NCBI GenBank assembly: GCA_943846665.1
Contig: OX044358.1
Span: 620,001 to 684,000 of the forward strand
Direction: 5' to 3'
Length of the DNA: 64,000 nucleotides
DNA from: Arcticimaribacter sp002477625
Lineage (GTDB): Bacteria > Bacteroidota > Bacteroidia > Flavobacteriales > Flavobacteriaceae
Both the position numbers and the translations under genes were made by a program. The stretch's first letter is position 1, and every line of letters starts with the position of its first letter. The notes beneath the pieces were generated by a model. The model had not been told where the DNA came from and ran no database searches. It saw nothing but the letters and a program-made list of their open reading frames with translations. Positions 1-7,307 of this stretch are shown here, piece by piece.

Positions 1-319
1 CGCCAGTCGAAAGCTTGGTTTCTAAGCCCTTCTCATTTCGTTGCGCATTGAGGATTTCAATCTGTGAATCCCTCAAATATTTTACATGGTCAAACTTGGC
101 AACAAACTGTTCTACGGTACTTTTAGATCCTGCTGGATATACAAACATTTCCGTTTGTTGACTAGCAGCAAACTGCAGGGGCAACTCAGTTTTTCCAGTT
201 CCTGGTTCACCTTCAATCAACAAAGGCATTCCTAAGGTTCGTGCTATGTGAAAGGCTTGCGCTAATTCTTTATCGCATAAGTATTGTTCTGATCCCTCCC
301 AAAATGTAGTATCTGCCAT
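1..319 (-). CDS. MoxR-type AAA+ ATPase, N-terminal part (cut by window edge)
   Basis: The reading frame starts at ATG 317-319 and runs off the left edge, giving about 106 residues. It contains the Walker A motif GEPGTGKT near residue 40, preceded by a helix of the type seen in MoxR/YehL AAA+ ATPases (AxxLxxPLLIEGEPGTGKT). Such proteins act as ATP-driven chaperones that help mature partner enzymes, often next to a VWA-domain gene, which may lie outside the window. The hydrolase at 337-999 is read in the same direction with a 17 bp gap, so the two may be co-transcribed. The ATPase fold is clear; the substrate cannot be told. Confidence 0.8.
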   Translation of the reverse strand, partial: MADTTFWEGSEQYLCDKELAQAFHIARTLGMPLLIEGEPGTGKTELPLQFAASQQTEMFVYPAGSKSTVEQFVAKFDHVKYLRDSQIEILNAQRNEKGLETKLSTG

Positions 320-336
320 ATAAATGTAGTTCTGTT

Positions 337-999
337 TTAGTGTTCAATATACTGCTTAAAAATCTTTTTCAACTGCTTTTTATCTACACGATGATCCCCA
401 GTGTAAATTTCGTTGTGAAAATCAAGATTTCCAGCCTTACAAATTTCCTGTATTTCAATGATTTTTTTCTCGTTCAAAAACTGATCTTCGGCGCCATAAG
501 TAAAGATTTTACAAATTTTACTCCAATCGGTTTTGGCAGCTGCATAATCAATATCTTCAGGAATCCAACAAGCGTATGGAAGTAAAAAATCTACTGTTAC
601 ATTCAAATGATGCAACCAGCGCATTGCCGTTACTCCCCCTTGAGAAAAGCCCATAATGATCGTCTTACATGACTCTGGGAGTTTTTGAACATAGCTGTCA
701 TACAGAGCCGAACAAAACACTGAAAAATCATGAATTTCTTCTAAACGATCGCGCTTGGTCATCCAGGAGGCTACTACTTCTCCACCAAAGCCATTAACAT
801 AAAAACGAGATAAACCTTCTGGAGCAATAACAAAATGTGTTTCTGGGTCAAATTCTTTAAACTTATAAAGCATTTGTTCGGATAACATATTAGAGCCATG
901 CAATACAAACCAAAAGTACTTCGTTTTTGAGCTTAGGTTTCCATAGGCGGAGTATCGAGCTGTTTTGGGGGTTACTATATGATGCGTTTTAATCTCCAT
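337..999 (-). CDS. alpha/beta-hydrolase (carboxylesterase/phospholipase-like)
   Basis: A 220-residue cytosolic protein without signal peptide. The nucleophile elbow GFSQGG places the catalytic Ser at about residue 119, Asp in YGAEDQFL at about 172 could be the acid, and GDHRVD gives the His at about 203; this order and spacing fit the esterase/lysophospholipase branch of the alpha/beta-hydrolase fold. HGSN near residue 34 may contribute the oxyanion hole. It lies between the LtaS-like gene upstream and the MoxR-type ATPase gene downstream, all on the minus strand with short gaps. The substrate is unknown. Confidence 0.8.
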   Translation of the reverse strand: MEIKTHHIVTPKTARYSAYGNLSSKTKYFWFVLHGSNMLSEQMLYKFKEFDPETHFVIAPEGLSRFYVNGFGGEVVASWMTKRDRLEEIHDFSVFCSALYDSYVQKLPESCKTIIMGFSQGGVTAMRWLHHLNVTVDFLLPYACWIPEDIDYAAAKTDWSKICKIFTYGAEDQFLNEKKIIEIQEICKAGNLDFHNEIYTGDHRVDKKQLKKIFKQYIEH

Positions 1000-1008
1000 A
1001 AATTGTAT

Positions 1009-2874
1009 TTACTTTTCCAAGAAGTCCTGGTATGTAGCTTGTAATATTGCTTTTCCATTGGCTTTAAGCGTTTCCTGTTTCGAGTCAGACGACTGTACTG
1101 CATCCTTCTTGATGAAATCATACACCAAGAAGCCAGAATCATTGATAGCTCCGAAGCCTTGATTGAATACATAATGTACAAAGTGTTCCTTGCTGGAGTT
1201 GAACAAATGTGTTCCAAATTCAAAAATTGAATTATCACCCCCTAATAAATCTACCAAGGTATAGGCCAAATCAACTTGAGAACCCAGGTTCGTGTTTAGG
1301 GTTCCTTTAGGCTCTAGGGCTCCCCCTACCCACAACATGGGAATCTGAAACCTACTCGGGGCGTTAAAATCATTCCCGGGAGTCGGAGGTAGTGGATGTC
1401 CGTGATCCGCTGTAATGATTACGATTGTATTCTCCCACCACGATTGTTGTTTTGCGAAAGCTATAAAATTGCCTAAAGCCCAATCGGTATAAGCCATTGA
1501 ACTCTTGAATTTATTCAGTTCAGTATCATCGCCAAAACGATATTCTCCAGGAAATTCATAAGGTTCATGACTCGTAAGGGTCAATATGGTTTTAAAGAAC
1601 GGCTCCTGAGGTGCATCATTGAAATCTACTGCTACCCGATCGAAGAGAACATGATCATGTACTCCCCATTTGGAATTCCAATCTTTACCTTCAAAAATCT
1701 CTGACCCATAAATCTCATCGATTCCTTTTCCAAAAAGATAGGTGTTCATATTCCCAAAGTTCAAATCTCCACCGTGATAAAAAGAGTTGTGATACCCCAT
1801 GGCTTTCGTTGCTTGAGAAAGTAAGGGGAGTTTTTTAGATTTCACCGGCATTTTGATGATACTCTTTTTAGGTTGCGGGTAATACCCACTCAACAAAGCT
1901 ACCAGCCCTTTGTCCGTTCGGTCTCCATTTGCATAGAAGTTTGTAAAAAGTAGCCCTTCTTCTGACAAGCGATTGAAATGTGGTGTTATTTCGGCAGTTC
2001 CTTCTCTAGGCCCAATCACCTTTGCTGTAAAACCTTCCCATATTACAAAAAGAATATTAGGCTTTTTTATTTTAAAAATCGGACCAAGAATACTGTCTTT
2101 TGATAATAAAGGCAGCCGCAAAGATTCTAAAATACTTTTAGCTTTCTTAGGTTCATATGCCATAAAAGGATGTTCATTAACATCAATCTGTTTGGTTAAG
2201 GCGTGCATAAAGTTCCATGCATAATTTACTGCAGCATGATTGGCATACATTGTATTGGAAAAGTACACATTACTCTGATTGATCGGGATCGTTTGTAATC
2301 CACCACGCACGGGAAACAACAACAAGCCAATCAAGAGGGCTAATACGGGAATACCCCAGATTGGCGATCGATCGATATGATTTGTCTCTTTATAGAAAAA
2401 GAAACCCATACCATAACATATCAAAAAAGTTAAAACTACAATCAGTCCCGTAAACAACAGGAGATTACCGGTCGCTATTGAAGCAAACATCAAGTCCGGT
2501 GTATTCAGGTAACGAATGAACGTAGTGTCCAAACGAGCATTCCAATATGAGTATAAAAACAAATCCATTACGAACAAAATATTCATCAATAAAACCATTA
2601 CAATAGAATAGGTTCTATGCGCTAAACGTACTGATTTTTCTGAAAGAAAAGAACGGAAAAGCGTTAAAAAAAAGGGGATGATTACGAGGTATGCAGCAAT
2701 TGACAAATCCAATCGAAAGCCGTATACAAAAACATAAAGCAATTCGTTGGGCTCTAATGTTTTTGTTATTTCAACATGATAGCCAATAAATAAAAGACGT
2801 GCAATGATAAAATACAAAGCCCAAAAACCATAATACTTTAAGTTGAAGATGATGGTATTTAAAACTATTTGCAT
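1009..2874 (-). CDS. LtaS-like sulfatase-fold membrane enzyme (phosphoglycerol transferase family)
   Basis: A 621-residue protein with about five hydrophobic helices in the first 190 residues followed by a large extracytoplasmic sulfatase/alkaline-phosphatase-fold domain. The LtaS-type active-site pattern is visible: Glu in FVIWEG, the Thr nucleophile in GDRTDKG, and the metal ligands Asp-His in TADHGHP. In Firmicutes the family polymerises glycerol phosphate onto lipid anchors; Bacteroidota lack lipoteichoic acid, so here a head-group transfer to lipid or surface glycan is more likely, which is inference. Family assignment is secure, substrate is not. Confidence 0.85.
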   Translation of the reverse strand: MQIVLNTIIFNLKYYGFWALYFIIARLLFIGYHVEITKTLEPNELLYVFVYGFRLDLSIAAYLVIIPFFLTLFRSFLSEKSVRLAHRTYSIVMVLLMNILFVMDLFLYSYWNARLDTTFIRYLNTPDLMFASIATGNLLLFTGLIVVLTFLICYGMGFFFYKETNHIDRSPIWGIPVLALLIGLLLFPVRGGLQTIPINQSNVYFSNTMYANHAAVNYAWNFMHALTKQIDVNEHPFMAYEPKKAKSILESLRLPLLSKDSILGPIFKIKKPNILFVIWEGFTAKVIGPREGTAEITPHFNRLSEEGLLFTNFYANGDRTDKGLVALLSGYYPQPKKSIIKMPVKSKKLPLLSQATKAMGYHNSFYHGGDLNFGNMNTYLFGKGIDEIYGSEIFEGKDWNSKWGVHDHVLFDRVAVDFNDAPQEPFFKTILTLTSHEPYEFPGEYRFGDDTELNKFKSSMAYTDWALGNFIAFAKQQSWWENTIVIITADHGHPLPPTPGNDFNAPSRFQIPMLWVGGALEPKGTLNTNLGSQVDLAYTLVDLLGGDNSIFEFGTHLFNSSKEHFVHYVFNQGFGAINDSGFLVYDFIKKDAVQSSDSKQETLKANGKAILQATYQDFLEK

Positions 2875-3038
2875 GAATTATAACTAAAATTTATTTTCCT
2901 CGATGATGCTGCACGCAAAAGTCAATAAAAAATAGCAGTCTGAAAAATTAATTGATGTTAGCTTTAAAAGTTTCTCGGAATACACGGATGGGTGAAAAAA
3001 GAAAATAATATTTTTAGAGGAACATTTCAACCATCCAA

Positions 3039-3152
3039 ATGAAGCATCGCGTTCTTAAGCTATTCAAATATTTTCTTATTGGAGTTACTCTTATTGGGCT
3101 TCTAGTGAAGTTCTACAAAGACATCCAAATATGGTTTGATTTTTTTTTTTAA
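3039..3152 (+). CDS. putative 37-residue single-span membrane protein
   Basis: A short ATG-started frame whose product has a basic N-terminus (MKHRVLKLFK), one hydrophobic stretch (about residues 11-24) and a short aromatic tail ending in three Phe codons within a T-run. It stands alone on the plus strand between the minus-strand LtaS-like gene and the tRNA cluster. No clear promoter precedes it. The basic-then-hydrophobic layout looks protein-like, but at this length chance cannot be excluded. Function unknown. Confidence 0.4.
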   Translation: MKHRVLKLFKYFLIGVTLIGLLVKFYKDIQIWFDFFF

Positions 3153-3248
3153 AATAAGCTCCTACAGACTGGTGTATATACAATACTTAAAGCATTATTG
3201 AAGATTCAATCTAAAGTTTGTATTTATAGGAATGTGGTAGAAAATTAG

Positions 3249-3320
3249 AGCCAGCGAGCAGATTTGAACTGCCGACCTCTTCCTTACCAAGGAAACGCTC
3301 TACCCCTGAGCTACACCGGC
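3249..3320 (-). tRNA. tRNA-Thr (anticodon GGT)
   Basis: On the minus strand a cloverleaf of 72 nt can be drawn: acceptor arm GCCGGTG / CGCTGGC, anticodon loop TTGGTAA giving GGT, and a GTTCAAAT T-loop. CCA is not encoded. It is the last of four tRNAs in the order Thr-Tyr-Gly-Thr. Confidence 0.93.
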
Positions 3321-3329
3321 AATAAAAAG

Positions 3330-3402
3330 AGCGAGAGACCGGGTTCGAACCGGCGACATTCAGCTTGGAAGGCTGACGCTCTACCAACTGAGCTACTCTC
3401 GC
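3330..3402 (-). tRNA. tRNA-Gly (anticodon TCC)
   Basis: A 73 nt minus-strand cloverleaf with acceptor arm GCGAGAG / CTCTCGC, anticodon loop CTTCCAA giving TCC, and a GGTTCGAACC T-arm. Only 9 nt separate it from the following tRNA-Thr, so the two are processed from one transcript. Confidence 0.95.
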
Positions 3403-3434
3403 GTTTAAAAACCTTCGAAGAAGGTTTTTAGGTG

Positions 3435-3516
<82 letters not shown>

Positions 3517-3582
3517 GGTAATATTTCAATAAACAAGAACTAAATTCTTGAGTGAATCGATACGTATTCGATTCTTTTTTTG

Positions 3583-3656
3583 AGCCGATGGAGGGACTCG
3601 AACCCACGACCTGCTGATTACAAATCAGCTGCTCTAGCCAGCTGAGCTACATCGGC
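3583..3656 (-). tRNA. tRNA-Thr (anticodon TGT)
   Basis: A 74 nt minus-strand cloverleaf with acceptor arm GCCGATG / CATCGGC, anticodon loop TTTGTAA giving TGT, and T-arm GGGTTCGAGTCCC. It is the first tRNA of the cluster, just behind the promoter at 3695-3725. Confidence 0.95.
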
Positions 3657-3671
3657 TTTTATTGGTATAAA

Positions 3672-3693
3672 ACACCGTTCTTTCGAACGGTGT
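3672..3693 (-). other. hairpin at the 5' end of the tRNA transcript
   Basis: A perfect 9 bp inverted repeat (ACACCGTTC / GAACGGTGT) with a 4 nt loop. Read on the minus strand it begins where transcription from the promoter at 3695-3725 should start and is followed by TTTTAT. It could stop read-through from hpf or shape the tRNA precursor; the sequence does not decide between these. Confidence 0.6.
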
Positions 3694-3694
3694 G

Positions 3695-3725
3695 CAAATG
3701 TAGATATTTATTTTTTTTGATTCAA
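3695..3725 (-). promoter_or_regulatory. Bacteroidota-type promoter of the tRNA cluster
   Basis: On the minus strand TTG (3723-3725) and TACATTTG (3695-3702) are separated by 20 nt, matching the Bacteroidota -33/-7 consensus TTG / TAnnTTTG. It sits between hpf and the first tRNA. Confidence 0.65.
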
Positions 3726-3743
3726 ATGATTTGCACAAAAAAA

Positions 3744-4043
3744 TCACGAATTAACTGAAGTTTCTTTATGTTTTTTCAAAATACGCTCTGCTGCCCTGAC
3801 ATTCAAATCAATAGCTTCTTCGAAGGTTTTGCAAGTTTTCTTAACAATTACATCATCTCCAACAATTCTTAGTTTAATCTCAGCAAACTTATTAATTCGA
3901 TCCGATGCATTCTCTACCTTAAAGACAACTTCTGCACTTAAAATCTTATCATAAAACTGTTCGAGTTTTTCGATTTTCTTCTTGGCGAAGTCAATGAGTT
4001 TACCGTCGGCTGTAAAATTGATGGATTGAATGTTAATTGTCAT
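3744..4043 (-). CDS. hpf: ribosome hibernation promoting factor, short type (HPF/RaiA)
   Basis: About 99 residues starting MTINIQSINF. The fold is that of the S30AE/HPF family: a beta-strand with a helix rich in Lys (FAKKKIEKLEQFYDK), then strands with VVFKVE and AEIKLRI and a second helix. It binds the 30S subunit and dimerises or inactivates ribosomes in stationary phase. The start at 4041-4043 is chosen because the longer frame to 4082 would run into xerC and adds a non-homologous lead. It follows xerC in the same direction with 22 bp between. The short length means it lacks the C-terminal dimerisation domain of long HPF. Confidence 0.9.
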   Translation of the reverse strand: MTINIQSINFTADGKLIDFAKKKIEKLEQFYDKILSAEVVFKVENASDRINKFAEIKLRIVGDDVIVKKTCKTFEEAIDLNVRAAERILKKHKETSVNS

Positions 4044-4065
4044 AATTGAGGGATTTAAATTAAAA

Positions 4066-4959
4066 CTATTTTTCGGTACCACGGGGGTGGGCTTGGGCGT
4101 ATACTTTTTTCATTTTATCGATACTGGTATGCGTATAAACTTGTGTAGCTGCCAAAGAAGCATGTCCTAAAAGTTCTTTTACAGCATTCAAGTCTGCTCC
4201 TTTATTGAGCAGGTGGGTAGCAAAACTATGCCGTAACATATGCGGACTTCTTTTAACCTTTGTAGATACCAAACTAATATAATCATTTACGGTTTTGTAA
4301 ACAAAATTCTCAGACACTTTTCCTCCTTTTTCTGATTGAATAAAAAAACTATTGTATTCAAAACTAGGGTGCTGCTCAGCGAGTTTTTGATAGGTTTTAA
4401 GTGTTGTCGATAGGGTATTTATAATCGGTATCAGGCGCTCTTTATTGCGTTTTCCTAGTACCCGAACCGTAGCAGTCTCAAAAGAAACATCACTACTCTT
4501 GAGTGCAATAAGCTCCGCTCGTCTCATCCCAGTAGCATATAAAAGTTCGATGATTGTTTTTTGAAGGACTCCTTTGTAGCTATCCTCGAAATGATTGCCT
4601 TCAAAAAGGCTGGTCATTTCTTTTTCTGAAAAAGGGATATGCGCCTTCTTCGTTTCCTTTAATGGTATGTGTTTTCGGAGGGGAGAAACCGTGATGACCT
4701 CCGTTCGAAGTAAAAAATTGTAATACGAACGAAGTACAGAAACTTTACGGTTTACCGTACGGTTGCTTTTCCCTTGTTCAACAAGTGCTACTATCCAAGA
4801 ACGAATAATGGAATAAGGCAGTTGATCAATGTCTTGTTCCTCGAAAGTTTCTTGACAAAATTGCTGAAAACGCTCTAAGTCTTTTGAATAAGCAAGTTGG
4901 GTATGCTTCGAATATTTACGTTCAAAAGTTATATACTCGATATAGCGGGATATGGACAT
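4066..4959 (-). CDS. xerC: site-specific tyrosine recombinase XerC-like
   Basis: A 297-residue protein with an N-terminal SAM-like core-binding domain (about 1-95) and a catalytic domain. Catalytic residues are visible: Arg about 146 (TGMRRAEL), Lys about 170 (LGKRNKE), His 240 and Arg 243 (HMLRH), His 266 (LLGHAS) and the nucleophile Tyr 275 (QVYTH). Length and motif spacing match chromosomal XerC/XerD, which resolve chromosome dimers at dif at the FtsK-loaded septum. The housekeeping neighbourhood (rpsU, hpf) argues against a mobile-element integrase. Its ATG lies directly after a strong terminator-like hairpin behind rpsU. Confidence 0.9.
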   Translation of the reverse strand: MSISRYIEYITFERKYSKHTQLAYSKDLERFQQFCQETFEEQDIDQLPYSIIRSWIVALVEQGKSNRTVNRKVSVLRSYYNFLLRTEVITVSPLRKHIPLKETKKAHIPFSEKEMTSLFEGNHFEDSYKGVLQKTIIELLYATGMRRAELIALKSSDVSFETATVRVLGKRNKERLIPIINTLSTTLKTYQKLAEQHPSFEYNSFFIQSEKGGKVSENFVYKTVNDYISLVSTKVKRSPHMLRHSFATHLLNKGADLNAVKELLGHASLAATQVYTHTSIDKMKKVYAQAHPRGTEK

Positions 4960-5006
4960 AAAAAAACGTTCTTATTCAAAGTTATAAAACTTTGAACAAC
5001 AACGTT
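4960..5006 (-). terminator. terminator-like hairpin between rpsU and xerC
   Basis: A long imperfect stem on the minus strand: outer arms AACGTT / AACGTT and an inner perfect 9 bp arm TTCAAAGTT / AACTTTGAA with a 4 nt loop, followed by a run of T residues. It would end the short rpsU transcript before xerC, whose start codon is directly behind it. Confidence 0.75.
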
Positions 5007-5029
5007 TGTTTTTTTTGCAGCAATTAAAA

Positions 5030-5224
5030 TTATAGACTTTCTGAGTCTCTTAATTTTTGAATGTACTGTGCTTTTTGAATTTTTACTCTGTTCTTGACAG
5101 AAGGTTTAGCAAACTGCTTTCGTGCGCGTAATTGACGCATGCCTCCAGTTTTGTCAAATTTTCGTTTGTAGCGCTTTAAAGCTCTATCGATATTCTCACC
5201 TTCTTTAATTGGTATAATTAACAT
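5030..5224 (-). CDS. rpsU: 30S ribosomal protein bS21
   Basis: A 64-residue, strongly basic protein beginning MLIIPIKEGENIDRALKR, with the family's conserved RALKRYKRKFDKTG and LRARKQF stretches. The ATG at 5222-5224 is fixed by a perfect Shine-Dalgarno GGAGG 9 nt upstream; a longer frame upstream is not homologous. bS21 sits on the small subunit platform beside the 3' end of 16S rRNA; in Bacteroidota it helps to hide the anti-Shine-Dalgarno. The strong ribosome binding site on this gene is therefore regulatory rather than ordinary. It is followed by a terminator-like hairpin. Confidence 0.95.
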   Translation of the reverse strand: MLIIPIKEGENIDRALKRYKRKFDKTGGMRQLRARKQFAKPSVKNRVKIQKAQYIQKLRDSESL

Positions 5225-5233
5225 AATAATGCA

Positions 5234-5241
5234 CCTCCTTT
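5234..5241 (-). promoter_or_regulatory. strong Shine-Dalgarno of rpsU
   Basis: The minus strand reads AAAGGAGGTGC, with GGAGG at 5234-5238 and 9 nt to the ATG. I looked upstream of the other genes here and saw no comparable site. In Flavobacterium johnsoniae a strong site on rpsU has been linked to autogenous control, because ribosomes lacking bS21 expose the anti-Shine-Dalgarno. Confidence 0.9.
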
Positions 5242-5256
5242 CGTTAAAATAGATCG

Positions 5257-5264
5257 CAAAGATA
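5257..5264 (-). promoter_or_regulatory. -7 element of the rpsU promoter
   Basis: TATCTTTG on the minus strand matches TAnnTTTG and lies 32 nt from the ATG, leaving a leader of roughly 28 nt that holds the Shine-Dalgarno. No TTG stands at the ideal -33 distance. Confidence 0.55.
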
Positions 5265-5298
5265 AACAACCTTTGAGATAAATCTAATTTTTATTTAT

Positions 5299-6456
5299 TT
5301 AATCTCTTAAGAGTTCTCTTGAGATCACTAATTTCTGTATTTCTGTAGTTCCTTCCCCAATGGTACAAAGCTTTGCGTCTCGATAAAACTTCTCTACGGG
5401 ATAGTCTTTAGTAAATCCATAACCGCCATGAATCTGTACCGCTTCGTTTGCAACTTTCACACATACTTCTGAAGCATACATCTTGGCCATTGCTCCAATC
5501 TTGGTAATGTTCTTACCCTGGATCTTATCGAATGCAGCCTTGTGCAACAGCAATTCCGATGCTTCTATTTCGGTAGCCATTTCTGCAAGCTTGAATGAAA
5601 TTCCTTGAAAGGAACTGATCGGTTGTCCAAACTGCTTCCGCTCTTTTGAATATTGCAATGCTGCTTGATAAGCCCCTTTGGCAACTCCTAAAGAAAGGGC
5701 ACCAATTGAAATACGACCTCCGTCTAATATCTTCATGGATTGAATAAACCCTTCGCCTATTTCGCCCAATCTATTTTCGTCTGGGATAATACAGTTATCA
5801 AAAACCATTTCAGCAGTTTCTGAAGCCCGCATTCCCAATTTATCTTCTTTTTTACCGTATCCAAAGCCTGGAGTTCCGCGCTCTATTACAAAAGCAGTCA
5901 TTCCTCTACTGTCTCCTTTTTCGCCATTACGGGCGACAACCACAGCAATATGACCACTTTTTCCGTGCGTAATAAAATTCTTAGTCCCGTTCAAAACCCA
6001 AGAATCACCTTGCTTTTTTGCAGTAGTATTCATCCCTTTTGCATCAGAACCCGTGTTGTGTTCTGTCAACCCCCAAGCCCCTATATGCTCGCCAGAAGTA
6101 AGTTTGGGAAGCCATTTGGAACGTTGTGATTCGTTTCCGAAAAGGTAAATGTGATTTGCACAAAGCGAATTGTGTGCCGCTACCGATAGTCCGATAGACG
6201 GATCTACAATAGAGATTTGTTCAATTACGGCTATATACTCGTGATAACCCAAACCTGAGCCTCCGTATTCTTCCGGAATTAATATGCCTAAAAAACCTAG
6301 AGCGCCTGCTTTACGCATAACATCCATAGGGAAATGTTGGGATTCATCCCATTCTCGAACGTAAGGCTGTATGTACTGTAAGGCAAAATCTCGAGCTGAG
6401 TCAGCTATTAAATCTAACGATTCTGACGTCTCATAAGAGAAAGCAGTTGGGTTCAT
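5299..6456 (-). CDS. acyl-CoA dehydrogenase
   Basis: A 385-residue flavoenzyme of normal family length. It oxidises acyl-CoA to trans-2-enoyl-CoA, passing electrons from FAD to electron-transfer flavoprotein in the cytosol. Visible family signatures are the FAD-binding segment GAWGLTEHNTGSD, the C-terminal signature GGYGFTKDYPVEKFYRDAK and the following IGEGTTEIQ, whose Glu corresponds to the catalytic base of short-chain members. It stands as a single gene between rpsU and a ComEA-like gene. Chain length preference (butyryl, isovaleryl or other) cannot be read from the sequence. Confidence 0.9.
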   Translation of the reverse strand: MNPTAFSYETSESLDLIADSARDFALQYIQPYVREWDESQHFPMDVMRKAGALGFLGILIPEEYGGSGLGYHEYIAVIEQISIVDPSIGLSVAAHNSLCANHIYLFGNESQRSKWLPKLTSGEHIGAWGLTEHNTGSDAKGMNTTAKKQGDSWVLNGTKNFITHGKSGHIAVVVARNGEKGDSRGMTAFVIERGTPGFGYGKKEDKLGMRASETAEMVFDNCIIPDENRLGEIGEGFIQSMKILDGGRISIGALSLGVAKGAYQAALQYSKERKQFGQPISSFQGISFKLAEMATEIEASELLLHKAAFDKIQGKNITKIGAMAKMYASEVCVKVANEAVQIHGGYGFTKDYPVEKFYRDAKLCTIGEGTTEIQKLVISRELLRD

Positions 6457-6467
6457 AAATATGATAT

Positions 6468-7304
6468 TTAATGCAAATATAGTGCTAATCTTTCTATTTT
6501 CAAGGAATCGAAACCGGGTTCAGAGCGAAGATTTTTTAAGGTTAAATTTTGGTTTCGTGTACGTAATCCAATGATCTTCTTTGCCTCTGATTTACTCAAA
6601 TACGGAATCCTTAAAAGTGCTTCTAAGCTTACCACAGCGAGGGGTATTTTGGTACGCTTTGGTTTTGTTTTTATTTTAAATTGACGCTTGACATTCTCAA
6701 CGACCAAAGAATCCAGACCGTATACCTCGTAGAGCTGATTGAGCTCATCAAAGCCCTGTAAGCGCGTTCGGTATTTAATAATGCGCTCAGAGAGCACTGC
6801 TCCAATTCCACGAACTTGAGTCAAATCTGCAGCTGTGGAAGTATTCAAATCCTTTACCTCAACGGCTTTGGGTTTCTTTCTTTTCTCAACCTCAGCAGTC
6901 ACCCAATCGGGGAATTTAAAATAAGGGCTGTACTGTTTTAGCCAACTGGGAGTGACTTGGGTTATTTGCTCAAATGCTGTGACTGAGTTGATGAATTTTC
7001 CTGTGTCTCGATACCGATGCAGGCGCTCTATTTCTTCTAGAGAAAGTCCCAGCTGATATCCTTTTGAAAGGGAAATGTAATTGGGGTTGAAGGGAAAAAT
7101 GCGAGGCTGTTGCTTTTGCAGTTTTGCCGAATCTATCTGCTCTTGTAGTGCAGCGTCAAAAACAAGAATATCGATCGCCTATTCTGGTGCGGTGTTTTCC
7201 AGATAGATCTGAAAACCGATCAATACGAGAAATAAAAAAAAGGCCACACGCTGTGTTCGAAACGAACGAAAAGCGAATGACCTTTTTTTTGGCATCTGTT
7301 CCAT
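6468..7304 (-). pseudogene. ComEA-like helix-hairpin-helix protein interrupted by an in-frame TAG
   Basis: One frame from ATG 7302-7304 to the stop at 6468 encodes about 278 codons but has a TAG at 7179-7181, codon 42. Before it lies a basic, hydrophobic membrane anchor (RVAFFLFLVLIGFQIYL). After it the frame continues with sequence typical of Bacteroidota HhH proteins: PRIFPFNPNYIS, a repeat ending SPYFKFPDWV, then two helix-hairpin-helix modules (DLNTSTAADLTQVRGIG near the middle, LLRIPYLSKSEAKKIIGL at the end). Intact relatives are about 280-300 residues and are thought to bind DNA at the envelope. No frame change is needed, so a single substitution or a base error explains the break. The shorter frame from 6902 alone would lack anchor and first repeat. 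Confidence 0.75.
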
Positions 7305-7307
7305 TTT

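Noticed and set aside
4044..4082. Longer hpf start at 4082
   Set aside because: It would overlap xerC and adds a lead not seen in the HPF family; MTINIQS is the usual opening.
4066..4959. Tyrosine recombinase as a sign of a mobile element
   Set aside because: It has XerC length and motifs, lies between rpsU and hpf, and no attachment repeats or cargo genes are visible near it or the tRNAs.
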